From: Marinilabiliales bacterium
GTDB lineage: Bacteria; Bacteroidota; Bacteroidia; Bacteroidales; F082
Reading direction: 5' to 3'
DNA length: 25,938 nt
NCBI GenBank assembly: GCA_002869465.1
Contig: PKSW01000235.1
Span: 1 to 25,938 of the forward strand
The translations under genes and the position numbers were made by a program. The notes beneath the pieces were generated by a model, which ran no database searches, was not told the origin of the DNA, and worked only from the letters and a program-made list of their open reading frames with translations. Below are positions 14,816 through 23,351 of this stretch, in pieces. Every line of letters starts with the position of its first letter. The stretch's first letter is position 1.

Positions 14816-16201
14816 CTAAAGTACACCACTTTTTATTACCATTAATTTTTCACGTGTCATCTCATGCATGGTATACGGAATGCCACCCATTCCAATTCCG
14901 GAAGCATCCCTGCCGCCAAATGGCATCCAATCAACTCTGAAAGCAGTGTGATCATTAACCATAACAGCTGTTGCATTCAGTTTTTTAACTACATCCAGCG
15001 CTGTATCAAGTTGTTGGGTGAAAATGGAAGCCTGAAATGCAAATGGTACTGAATTAGCACGCTCTATGGCTTCATCTCTTGTTTTATAAGGATAGATACA
15101 AACGATTGGACCAAAAATTTCTTCCTGCGAAACTTTAACTTCTTGCGGCGGGTTGAAAAGAACTGTTGGTTCAAAACAGGTATCAGAAATCCGTTTTCCA
15201 CCACAAAGGATCTTCGCACCACCATTTTCAGCTTCTTTAACCCATTCTTCCAGCCTATCCACTTCCTGTGGCACAATCAAGGGGCCAACTTCCGTTTTTT
15301 CATTAAGCGGATCGCCAACTATTAGGTTTCTGGCTTTTTCGGTAATTTGATTACTTAACTTTTCAGCAATACTTTCATGAACAAATATTCGCTGAACAGA
15401 AACACAAACCTGTCCTGCATGGTAAAAACCACCTTTTACAAGTGCAGGAACCATACTTTTAAATTCCGCATCAGCTTCAACAATAACGGGTGCAGCACCA
15501 CCATGTTCAAGAGCAATACGAGTGCCGGGTGCAATTTTTGATCTGAGGTACCAGCCAATTTTTGCAGAACCGATAAATGATACATAATTCACCCTTTCAT
15601 CACACACCAGTTTCTCAGCTATCGAACTGCTGCAAATAACTGCCTGGCAATATCCATTTGGTAAGCCTGCTTCATGCAAAATATCTATAAAGTTTAAGCA
15701 AGAAAGGGGTGTAGTTGAAGCGGGTTTAACCAGCACTGGACATCCTGCGGCGATGGCAGTAACAGTTTGGTGGATAATGAGGTTCAGAGGGTGGTTAAAT
15801 GCACTTACCGACATAACCACACCGATCGGCTCTCGCATGGTGAAAGCGATCCTGTTCTGGGAAGCTTCCGTGATACCCATCGGAATTTGCTCTCCTTTGA
15901 GTTGCCCGATCTGTTCGATGGCCAGTTTAACTCCATTTATGGCTCTCAATACTTCCACTTTGGAGTCAGCGTAAGGCTTACCTCCTTCTTCAGCAGCTAT
16001 CCGGGTCAACTCGTCAACACGTGATTTCATGATTTCCACCACACGTTCCAGTATGGCTATCTTTTTAAAAGCAGGCAACCACTTCGACTGATCTAGAAAA
16101 AGATGATGCGCTCTTTCGAGTGCATCAAAAGCTTGTTTTTCGTTAAAAGTTTCAATTTCTTTAATTGTTTTCAGGTTATAAGGTGATACTATTTTTAACA
16201 T
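14816..16201 (-). CDS. NAD(P)-dependent aldehyde dehydrogenase
   Basis: A 461-residue aldehyde dehydrogenase that oxidises an aldehyde to an acid. Key residues are present: Asn136 in AFNHPLN, Lys159 in VLVKPAS, general-base Glu232 in ALEHGGAAPV, nucleophile Cys266 in GGFYHAGQVCVSVQR and Glu361 in EEIFGPIV. His233 replaces the usual Leu in the ELGG-type motif. Length is slightly under the common 475-500, with a compact N-terminus. The sequence style (FYHAGQVC, VNDHTAFRVDWMPFGG) resembles the lactaldehyde / phosphonoacetaldehyde / sulfolactaldehyde dehydrogenase branch; I cannot name the substrate. It follows the acetolactate-synthase-like gene after 11 bases on the same strand, so the two very likely share a transcript and possibly a pathway. 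Confidence 0.88.
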   Translation of the reverse strand: MLKIVSPYNLKTIKEIETFNEKQAFDALERAHHLFLDQSKWLPAFKKIAILERVVEIMKSRVDELTRIAAEEGGKPYADSKVEVLRAINGVKLAIEQIGQLKGEQIPMGITEASQNRIAFTMREPIGVVMSVSAFNHPLNLIIHQTVTAIAAGCPVLVKPASTTPLSCLNFIDILHEAGLPNGYCQAVICSSSIAEKLVCDERVNYVSFIGSAKIGWYLRSKIAPGTRIALEHGGAAPVIVEADAEFKSMVPALVKGGFYHAGQVCVSVQRIFVHESIAEKLSNQITEKARNLIVGDPLNEKTEVGPLIVPQEVDRLEEWVKEAENGGAKILCGGKRISDTCFEPTVLFNPPQEVKVSQEEIFGPIVCIYPYKTRDEAIERANSVPFAFQASIFTQQLDTALDVVKKLNATAVMVNDHTAFRVDWMPFGGRDASGIGMGGIPYTMHEMTREKLMVIKSGVL

Positions 16202-16212
16202 GGTTCTGTATT

Positions 16213-17853
16213 TTAAAAATTACAAGATTTTTCTTTCAATAAAACATTTAATATGTGGTGGTTTAGCGAATAATCCATCGCAAGGTCAATCACATGCACG
16301 CCATCTTGACGCGTACAATGGTGCAGGGTTTCTTTGAACTCTGCATCATTCTTCGGGCGATATCCTTTGGCACCGTAGCTCTCCGCGTATTTTACAAAAT
16401 CAGGATTGGTGAAGTCGAGGCCGAAATTCTCAAATCCCATATCTTCCTGCTTCCATTTGATCATGCCATAACCGCCATCATTCAGGATGATAACCACCAG
16501 GTTTAATCCAAGCCGGATGGCCGTTTCGAGTTCCTGCGAGTTCATCATAAATCCACCATCACCACAAATGGAAACCACTTTTTTCTCCGGGTACACCATT
16601 TTTGCGGCTATGGCTGAAGGTAATCCTGCACCCATGGACGCCAGTGCATTGTCAAGTAATAGCGTGTTGTATTGAAAGCAGGGATAATTTCGGGCAAACC
16701 AGATTTTAAAGATACCATTATCCAGTGTAACAATGCCATCTTCTGGAAGTGTTTTTCTAACTTCATGCACCAGGTGCTGCGGCAAGACAGGAAAACGAGA
16801 ATCCTCAGAATATTTTGAAAGATGCATATCCACTTCATCTTTAACACGCACATAATAATCAAAATCCCAGTTGTCTTTGTTCTTGATCTGGTTGCCTAAT
16901 AATCGAATAGTTGTGGCAATATCTCCGGTAACAATCAATTGAGGAAAGTACACTTGGTCAATTTTGGGAGATGAAAAGTGGATGTGGATTACTTTGGTGC
17001 CTCCTTTTTTCATGAAAAAGGGTGGTTTTTCAATAGTATCGTGCCCTACGTTAATGATTAAGTCAGCACGTTCGATGGCGCAATGCACAAAATCGTTTTC
17101 CGAAAGGGCAGCGGTGCCAAGGTATTTAGGATGTCTTTCGTCAACTACACCTTTACCCATCTGGGTGTCGAAGAAAGGAATACCAGTTTTATCAATGAAA
17201 GCTGTCAATTCTTCACTGGGGCGACGGCGGTTGGCTCCGGCACCAATCAGTAGCAAAGGCATTTTAGCTGCTTCAATCATCTTCACAGCTTCCGCAATCA
17301 TCATGGGATTTGGGTCGGGCCTGATCATTTCTACCACATCAAACACTTCGCAATCGCATTCTTCGGCGGCAATGTCTTCTGGTAATTCTAAATGTACTGC
17401 ACCAGGTGGTTCTTCAACAGCTACCCTGAATGCCTCCCGGATGGTTCCGGTAATGTGATTGGCATTAACGATTTGTTTGGTAAATTGTGTCAAAGGGCGC
17501 ATCATGTCGACCACATCAATAATCTGAAAGCGGGCTTGCTTACTTTTTTTGATGGGTTTTTGTCCTGTTATCATCAGCATGGGCATGGCTCCCAGGTTGG
17601 CATAAGCCGCAGCTGTTACCAGGTTGGTAGCGCCGGGGCCAAGTGTTGAAAGACAAACCCCCGGTTTCCCGGTAAGCCTTCCGTAGGTGGCAGCCATAAA
17701 TCCTGCTGCCTGTTCATGCCTGGTAACAATAAGTTTGATCGAGGAATTTTTGAGTGAATTCAGTAAATCCAGGTTCTCCTCACCCGGCACGCCAAATATA
17801 TATTCAACACCCTCGTTTTCAAGTGATTTTACAAATATGTCTGATGCTTTCAT
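16213..17853 (-). CDS. Acetolactate-synthase-like TPP enzyme, large subunit only
   Basis: A 546-residue thiamine-diphosphate enzyme with the three-domain layout of acetohydroxyacid synthases. The N-terminal Pyr domain has the cofactor-activating Glu47 in TRHEQAAGFMAATYGR and GPGATNLVTAAAYA. The middle domain is about 185-325. The C-terminal PP domain holds the TPP/Mg motif GDGG (431-434) through Asn458 (ILNDGGYGMIKWKQ). The end of the PP domain (NPDFVKYAESYGAKGYRP) is close to catabolic AlsS-type enzymes. The likely reaction is condensation of two pyruvates to 2-acetolactate, or a related 2-oxoacid ligation or decarboxylation. No IlvN/IlvH regulatory subunit is adjacent, which fits a catabolic or divergent enzyme rather than branched-chain biosynthesis. 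The aldehyde dehydrogenase follows directly. Confidence 0.85.
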   Translation of the reverse strand: MKASDIFVKSLENEGVEYIFGVPGEENLDLLNSLKNSSIKLIVTRHEQAAGFMAATYGRLTGKPGVCLSTLGPGATNLVTAAAYANLGAMPMLMITGQKPIKKSKQARFQIIDVVDMMRPLTQFTKQIVNANHITGTIREAFRVAVEEPPGAVHLELPEDIAAEECDCEVFDVVEMIRPDPNPMMIAEAVKMIEAAKMPLLLIGAGANRRRPSEELTAFIDKTGIPFFDTQMGKGVVDERHPKYLGTAALSENDFVHCAIERADLIINVGHDTIEKPPFFMKKGGTKVIHIHFSSPKIDQVYFPQLIVTGDIATTIRLLGNQIKNKDNWDFDYYVRVKDEVDMHLSKYSEDSRFPVLPQHLVHEVRKTLPEDGIVTLDNGIFKIWFARNYPCFQYNTLLLDNALASMGAGLPSAIAAKMVYPEKKVVSICGDGGFMMNSQELETAIRLGLNLVVIILNDGGYGMIKWKQEDMGFENFGLDFTNPDFVKYAESYGAKGYRPKNDAEFKETLHHCTRQDGVHVIDLAMDYSLNHHILNVLLKEKSCNF

Positions 17854-17999
17854 GGCGTTATAAGTATTTTTTATAAAGTTACATTCAATTATAATTATAT
17901 AACTAATTTGGGGGTCTTTTGTTTAAAACTTACACTAATTGATCGCGAAATTTAATAAGATTAACGGAATTCTTTGTTCGTATGTGAAATTCAGAAATC

Positions 18000-19073
18000 T
18001 TATTTAATCACTTTTTTATCAATATAATTGGAATTTAAGATGCTGAGGGCTCCCATGTAATTCAAGCGGAAACTAATGAAATCTCCTACTTTATATTTCC
18101 GCTTGTTTTGTCCGAGGTCCATAACGATCATATCGGAGCTAGCACCTGCAAACTCAATTGTTTTATCGAAGGGGGTGATATTTTTTAGTTCAATATCCAA
18201 TAGCCCTAAGTCAATAATGGCTCTGAATGAAGTCTTCCCAAGATCCTTGTCGTCAAATTCAAGTGACTCACCGGCTACATTGGTGCCTAATTCACCTATG
18301 GGAACTTTTGGTTTATCATTTAGTTCAATAATTTGTGCAAATAGTTTAAACACATCCGATTTCATGCCTTTAATTGTTTTTCCGGTAACAAGGTTATTAC
18401 CAAAATATAAGGTTTCGCCAATCCGGAAATGATTATTACCTGCAGGCACCATCTTTTTAAGCAATAAAGGCATTGTTATCGATGATCCGGCAGTAACCCA
18501 TTTTATTTTCTTCTGGAACTTGATTTCAATAAGTTGTTTATAAAGGCTTAGCTGAATCAGTTTGTCATGCGAGGGCATTACACCGCTCAGGCAGTTGAGG
18601 TTGGTCCCCAATCCAATGACCTCAATATTCGGTAATTTAAATATGTCGGCATAAAAATCGATCAGTTCATTCCCCAGCACACCCTCCCTTAGATCGCCCA
18701 TCTCCACCATAATAATAATTTTGTGGATTTTACCTTGCCGCTCAGCTTCGTCCGAAATCAATTTAATGGTCTCGAACTCGGTATTAAAACTTACATCCGC
18801 AAATTTGATAAGGGATTTTATCACACGTTTGGCTGGTGGCTTGATATAAACGGTTTGAACATTCGGCTTTATGGATTTGATGGTTTTCAGGTTTGAAATT
18901 CTTGAGTCATGAACCTCATTTACCCCCATGCTCAGTAATTCCTTTAAAAAATCTTTATTTCCGCACAACATTTTGGTTACCACTCCCCAATCTTTTTCGT
19001 GAATGGAAAAAAGGTAATCAAGAAAATTTAAATTGTGGCTGAGTTTTTCTGAATATAATTCAATGTATGCCAT
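18000..19073 (-). CDS. Alanine/ornithine racemase-like PLP enzyme
   Basis: A 357-residue protein with a fold-type III PLP barrel at the N-terminus and a beta domain at the C-terminus. The PLP lysine is probably Lys34 in GVVTKMLCGN, where classic alanine racemase has VVKANAYG. NEVHDSRISNLK, IIMVEMGDLREG and GLGTNLNCLSG match the ornithine racemase (Orr) / YhfX-like branch. In Clostridium, Orr interconverts L- and D-ornithine. Here it is the last gene of a five-gene unit and starts four bases after the alanine racemase gene, so the two racemases are co-expressed. Its amino acid substrate is not determined by these motifs. It could also be a non-racemase member of the family. Confidence 0.78.
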   Translation of the reverse strand: MAYIELYSEKLSHNLNFLDYLFSIHEKDWGVVTKMLCGNKDFLKELLSMGVNEVHDSRISNLKTIKSIKPNVQTVYIKPPAKRVIKSLIKFADVSFNTEFETIKLISDEAERQGKIHKIIIMVEMGDLREGVLGNELIDFYADIFKLPNIEVIGLGTNLNCLSGVMPSHDKLIQLSLYKQLIEIKFQKKIKWVTAGSSITMPLLLKKMVPAGNNHFRIGETLYFGNNLVTGKTIKGMKSDVFKLFAQIIELNDKPKVPIGELGTNVAGESLEFDDKDLGKTSFRAIIDLGLLDIELKNITPFDKTIEFAGASSDMIVMDLGQNKRKYKVGDFISFRLNYMGALSILNSNYIDKKVIK

Positions 19074-19077
19074 TTTA

Positions 19078-20241
19078 TTAGTATTTCTGGTGTATCACTA
19101 TTCGGTTTGTTCTTTCAGGTAAGCGTGCCAGTAGTTCATAGTTGACAAGGTTACTTATTTCACTAAAAGAGGATATGCTGATTTCCAGTTCGCCCTGTTT
19201 ACCTACAATGACAACTTCATCTCCAATGTTCACATCAGGGATGGATGTAATGTCTGCTATGATCATATTCATATTTACCATACCGATAACACCCACGCGT
19301 TGGCCGTGTATTAAAACCCGTCCCTGGTTACTGAGCATGCGGCTGAATCCATGTGAATAACCTACAGGAATTACCGCGATGAGCTTTTCTTCCTGAGCCA
19401 GATAGGTGGTTCCATAACTGATAAATTCACCTTCTTTCACTTTTTTTATCGAAATGATCTCACTTTTCCATGAGATGATCCGGTTGAGGGGATCGAATCG
19501 CGCTACTTTACCATGAATATACTGAATGAAAGTTTCGGCACTTGGCCAAAGTCCGTATTGTGCGATACCAATTCTTACCAGGTCCATCCTGGTTTTTGGA
19601 TAATTGAGTGCTGCTGCTGAACAAGCCGTATGCCTGTATGTAGGTTTTAAACCAAGTGTTTGGAACTTTTTACTGATCTTATTAAATCTGCTGATCTGCC
19701 GGTTGACTCTTACATAATTGGCAACGCTCTCTGCCCCTGCGTAATGCGTACAAAGTCCGTCCAATATGAAATAATCTGGGTTTTCAATGATCTTTTTCGT
19801 TACATAATTGAGACTGGTATTTGAAAGCCCGGTTCTGTTCATGCCCGTTTCTACTTCTATATGTATTTTGGCTTTGCAGCGCAATTTTTTTGCTATTTCC
19901 AGGGCTTTATCGAGACGTTCAGTTTCGAATATCCAAAATCCGATTCCATTCTTTATGGCCCACTCCATTGCTTCGGGATCCATCCAACCCATGATCATTA
20001 TTTCAGGCTGATCCGAAGAAGCTTTAAATACCCGGTATGCTTCATCACCGCTGTAAACAGAAAAATGGTCGATACCTGCTGCTTCAGCCATGGGTATAAA
20101 TTGCTCAATGCCATGACCATAGGCATTCCCTTTTACAACAGAAGAAAACTTAATGTCCCGGCCGATTAGTTCCTTAAGAAATTTGACATTCTCAATAAGT
20201 GCCTGTTGGTTCAATTCAATATAGGAGGTGGTTTTAAACAT
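19078..20241 (-). CDS. Stand-alone alanine racemase
   Basis: A 387-residue fold-type III PLP racemase. Lys37 in SSVVKGNAYGHG is the PLP lysine; Gly replaces the usual Ala after it. GMNRTGL, THYAGAES, RHTACSAAALNYP, RIGIAQYGLWPS and ISYGTTYLA (with the presumed second catalytic base Tyr276) are all present. The C-terminal loop reads GMVNMNM where many enzymes have CMDQ, so substrate preference may differ from plain alanine. In many Bacteroidota the housekeeping alanine racemase is fused to MurF, so a separate copy in a transporter and amidohydrolase operon suggests a catabolic or accessory role; this is an inference. It starts three bases after the M20 gene. Confidence 0.85.
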   Translation of the reverse strand: MFKTTSYIELNQQALIENVKFLKELIGRDIKFSSVVKGNAYGHGIEQFIPMAEAAGIDHFSVYSGDEAYRVFKASSDQPEIMIMGWMDPEAMEWAIKNGIGFWIFETERLDKALEIAKKLRCKAKIHIEVETGMNRTGLSNTSLNYVTKKIIENPDYFILDGLCTHYAGAESVANYVRVNRQISRFNKISKKFQTLGLKPTYRHTACSAAALNYPKTRMDLVRIGIAQYGLWPSAETFIQYIHGKVARFDPLNRIISWKSEIISIKKVKEGEFISYGTTYLAQEEKLIAVIPVGYSHGFSRMLSNQGRVLIHGQRVGVIGMVNMNMIIADITSIPDVNIGDEVVIVGKQGELEISISSFSEISNLVNYELLARLPERTNRIVIHQKY

Positions 20242-20244
20242 GGT

Positions 20245-21393
20245 TTAAACGTCTAAAATATTTTCATAAATGGACTTATATAAAGTAATTCCTGTAACTA
20301 TAAGCTCGTCAGGAAAATCGAAATCTGGATTGTGAAGGGCAGGTTGGTCCTTCCCTGAACCGAGTCCGAAAAGTGCCCCGGGAAATTTGGCTGTAAAGTG
20401 CCCAAAATCTTCCGACCATCGAAAGGGTTTGTCGAGGTATTCAGATACCAGTTCATTTTCATTACATGCCTCATCAACAAATCGTGTACATTCAAAATTA
20501 TTTTTTGTAGCCGGAAAAATTTCGGTATAGGAAATTTCTGTTTTCAGTCCTTCCTGACGGGCCATTCCATGAATAATGTGCTCAGTTTTCTGAATGAGCA
20601 GATCCATATCTCTGTCAAGGTAACTTCTTAAGGTCAGATGAATTTCCCCTTCGCCAGGTGAAGTGCCATAAGCAATATTTCCAAGCCGGGTATGGATGGG
20701 GGTTATAAGCACAAAGTCTTTGAAAAGATCTCGCTCTTTTATTAATTCATCAAACTTTAACAGCATCTTCGACATACCTATTGCAGGATTTATTCCCATT
20801 TCCGGCTCGGCCGCATGTGATGATTTGCCAATAAGTGTTATGGCCAAACCACGTGAGGCAGCAGCAAAATTTTGTTTGCTTAGAATGACCCTATGAAGCG
20901 GGTATCCCGGCAGGTTATGGATGGCAAAAATGTAATCAGGTATAAAGTCTTTAAATTTCGGGTCTTTAAGTATCCTTTGAGCTCCCTGCCCGTCTTCTTC
21001 GCTGGGTTGAAAAAGCAACAATACCCGGCCTTTTAAAGGCGGATTTTTCTTCAGATGAGAAGCCAATCCAGCTACCATTGCCATATGACCATCGTGTCCG
21101 CATAAATGGGCTTTTCCGGAATATACAGATTGATAATCAAGAAGGTTATTTTCCTGGATCGGCAAGGCATCGAGTTCGCATCTGAACATAACAGATGGAC
21201 CATCATTTTTACCTTTAAATTCGGCTACGAAGCCGTATCCTCCTATATGTTGAACAATGCGATCAGGTCCGAAAGATTCCAGGTATGCTATAATACTGGA
21301 GGCCGTTGCCATCTCTTCTCCGGCTATTTCCGGATGCTGGTGCAGGCTTTTTCTTAGCGCTATGAGGTCTTCCTGAATAGGTTTGCTGTTCAT
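20245..21393 (-). CDS. M20 family amidohydrolase (N-acyl amino acid / hippurate hydrolase type)
   Basis: A 382-residue metallopeptidase-family amidohydrolase. Metal ligands are visible: Cys98 and His100 in HLCGHDGHMAM, Glu132-Glu133 in FQPSEEDGQGA and His159 in FAIHNLPG. The dimerisation domain is inserted at about 180-290. The C-terminal SEDFGHFTAKFPGALFGLG...LHNPDFDFPD carries the last ligand region. These are features of the M20D group, which remove acyl groups from amino acids (hippurate, N-acetyl or indole-acetyl amino acids). No signal peptide is seen, so it acts in the cytoplasm. It sits between an acetyltransferase gene and two racemase genes, which fits deacylation of an imported N-acyl amino acid before racemisation; this is an inference. 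Confidence 0.87.
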   Translation of the reverse strand: MNSKPIQEDLIALRKSLHQHPEIAGEEMATASSIIAYLESFGPDRIVQHIGGYGFVAEFKGKNDGPSVMFRCELDALPIQENNLLDYQSVYSGKAHLCGHDGHMAMVAGLASHLKKNPPLKGRVLLLFQPSEEDGQGAQRILKDPKFKDFIPDYIFAIHNLPGYPLHRVILSKQNFAAASRGLAITLIGKSSHAAEPEMGINPAIGMSKMLLKFDELIKERDLFKDFVLITPIHTRLGNIAYGTSPGEGEIHLTLRSYLDRDMDLLIQKTEHIIHGMARQEGLKTEISYTEIFPATKNNFECTRFVDEACNENELVSEYLDKPFRWSEDFGHFTAKFPGALFGLGSGKDQPALHNPDFDFPDELIVTGITLYKSIYENILDV

Positions 21394-21409
21394 GATTTCA
21401 GTTGATTCA

Positions 21410-21850
21410 TTATGATCTTTTCAGTCGCATTTCCAGGTATTTACTGTCAAAGCCAATTTTTTCGTATAAAAATTTAGCCGGGTTGTCAGGTTCTACATGG
21501 AGTGCAATATCACCTTTGGCATATAACAATGCTTCATTCATTAATTTTTTCCCCAGGCCTTTTCCCCTATAATCCTTGTGAACAGCAATATAAACCAGTA
21601 TATTTTCCGGGATATATCCTTTCATTCCGGTATGGTTCATCACCACAGTACCCAGAATTTCGCCTTTTTCTTCAGCAATCAGGATAAACCCTCCTGCCAG
21701 CGGATAAGTGAGCATAGCATAATCTATGGCTTTACCGATAGAATCTTTAGAGTCACCAAATTCATCAAGGTGTTCGTATAAAAAGTTGACAATTTTCTGT
21801 TTTTCAATGGTGGTTAAAATTTCCACCGAACTATAATATTTAAATTTCAT
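21410..21850 (-). CDS. GNAT family N-acetyltransferase
   Basis: A 146-residue single GNAT domain starting at ATG 21850 (MKFKYYSS). The frame stays open 19 codons further upstream inside the symporter gene, but that extension shows no GNAT similarity. Motif A is VYIAVHKDYRGKGLGKKLMNEAL, with the acetyl-CoA pyrophosphate loop RGKGLG at 95-100. ALHVEPDNPAKFLYEKIGF is motif B with the typical N.A..LYEK.GF. It transfers an acetyl group from acetyl-CoA, probably to an amine of a small molecule. The start overlaps the symporter stop by 11 bases and the M20 gene follows after 16 bases. An acetylase and a likely deacylase in one operon is notable. Confidence 0.87.
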   Translation of the reverse strand: MKFKYYSSVEILTTIEKQKIVNFLYEHLDEFGDSKDSIGKAIDYAMLTYPLAGGFILIAEEKGEILGTVVMNHTGMKGYIPENILVYIAVHKDYRGKGLGKKLMNEALLYAKGDIALHVEPDNPAKFLYEKIGFDSKYLEMRLKRS

Positions 21851-23288
21851 GTTGTATGTATTTACTTTGGTTTTTATAATGAATGACGATATAAATAAGT
21901 GCCGCAACGACTATTCCAAAAATATTGGCCGCGAGGCCCAAAGGTAGTTTTGATTCGATGGTTGTAAGCACTATTGTTACTGTTCCTCCCGCGATCATGG
22001 CACTCAATGCCGCTGTGGTATTGGGTTTTTTATAGATTAGCAATGCCAGCACAGGTATCAGTAAACCGGAAACCATAATAGCATAGGAATAGAGCATCAG
22101 TTGCAATACGCCTTCCATATTTAATGCGATCAGCAAGGCAAAAATACCCACCAGAAGGGTCAGGATTTTTGAATACAGCAATATCTTTTTCTCTGATAGT
22201 TTATGGGGAACAATTTTCTCAATAATATCTGTGAGAATATTTCCTGATGCAGCAATCAGGCAACTATCAGCTGTTGACAGAATGGCTGAGAAGTACGCTG
22301 ACAAGAGCAAACCCATCAATCCCACGGGAAGAATATGCCTCAATAATAGGGGCAGGCCCATTTCTGGATCGATACTGCTGCCAGCCGCATAGCCGATTTC
22401 AGTAAACATGCCACCTTCAAATGCTACGCGTGCAAATAATCCGAGCAATACACCCATAAAAGCCATAACAGGCCATTCAAACAACCCGGCAATGTACCAG
22501 GCTTTCTGGGCCTGTTTAACTGATTTGGCCGCATAAATCCTTTGATAGAGCGTCATCCCTACAAACCAAACCGGCAAAATAGTTACCAGCCAATTGATCA
22601 ATGTAATCCAACTAATGTTGCCCAGTGATAATAGTTCAGGAGAAACCGTATCCAGCAATCCCTGTAAACCTCCTGTTTTGTAGTATGCAATCGGGATGCC
22701 GATAAAAATAAGTCCGAAAAGCAATATGATCCACTGAACTGTGTCGGTGTAAATTACAGCTTTAAGTCCCCCAAGTACTGTGTAACCCACTGCTACAATC
22801 CCCATTAAAAGCAACGCATATTGAAGGTTTAAACCCTCGAAAGTGGCGGATGCCAGTTTGGCTCCTGCGAGTAACTGTGAGCTTGTAAAACCCAGGTAAC
22901 CGATGGCAGAAATAATACCAGCTGCAAGTGCCACCTTTCCATTGTAAAAAGTTTCAAAGATCTGGGGGAAGGTGTATAATCCTTTTTTATCGGATAGGAT
23001 TTTTATTTTAGGAATGAGAAAAACAGCGCTGAGCCATGCTCCTAATAATCCTGTAAACAGCATCCATGAACCAGACAATCCGATGGCAAAACCCAGACCA
23101 CCAAGGCCTATTGAAAATCCACCACCAACGTCTGTCGCTACCACTGAAAATCCGATATGCCAGCTTCCCATTTGGCGGCCTCCTACATAAAAGTCATCAA
23201 TATTTTTGTTCCGGAAGTGAAACCAGATTCCGATACCCAGCATTAACAGGATATAAACCAGGAAGATGATAAGGTCTAGTGGGTGCAT
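21840..23288 (-). CDS. Sodium:solute symporter (SSS family)
   Basis: A 482-residue polytopic inner-membrane protein with about 13 transmembrane segments. The N-terminus has the SSS hallmark FHFRNKNIDDFYVGGRQMGSWHIGFSVVATDVGG. The G-rich second and third helices, the GYTVLGGLKAVIYTDTVQWIILL segment and LLLSAYFSAILSTADSCLIAASGN complete the family pattern; the Ser/Thr of STADS lie near the Na2 site of related LeuT-fold carriers. It couples sodium entry to uptake of a solute such as an amino acid, sugar or organic acid. The substrate cannot be read from the sequence, but the downstream amidohydrolase and two amino acid racemases suggest an amino acid or N-acyl amino acid. It is the first gene of the operon. 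No exact -7 element was found upstream. Confidence 0.92.
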   Translation of the reverse strand: MHPLDLIIFLVYILLMLGIGIWFHFRNKNIDDFYVGGRQMGSWHIGFSVVATDVGGGFSIGLGGLGFAIGLSGSWMLFTGLLGAWLSAVFLIPKIKILSDKKGLYTFPQIFETFYNGKVALAAGIISAIGYLGFTSSQLLAGAKLASATFEGLNLQYALLLMGIVAVGYTVLGGLKAVIYTDTVQWIILLFGLIFIGIPIAYYKTGGLQGLLDTVSPELLSLGNISWITLINWLVTILPVWFVGMTLYQRIYAAKSVKQAQKAWYIAGLFEWPVMAFMGVLLGLFARVAFEGGMFTEIGYAAGSSIDPEMGLPLLLRHILPVGLMGLLLSAYFSAILSTADSCLIAASGNILTDIIEKIVPHKLSEKKILLYSKILTLLVGIFALLIALNMEGVLQLMLYSYAIMVSGLLIPVLALLIYKKPNTTAALSAMIAGGTVTIVLTTIESKLPLGLAANIFGIVVAALIYIVIHYKNQSKYIQHEI

Positions 23289-23351
23289 GTTGCTGTGAAT
23301 TGAAAACTCCGCTTAAAAATCTCTTTAAGAATTCATTAGATTAAAAGTGGT

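Noticed and set aside
16964..17458. 164-codon plus-strand open frame
   Set aside because: It is antisense to the acetolactate-synthase-like gene, whose protein is fully conserved across this stretch.
17854..17999. Promoter for the acetolactate-synthase-like gene (TAACTTTA) in the 146-base spacer
   Set aside because: It has one mismatch to TAnnTTTG and no well-placed -33 box; not reported as a feature.
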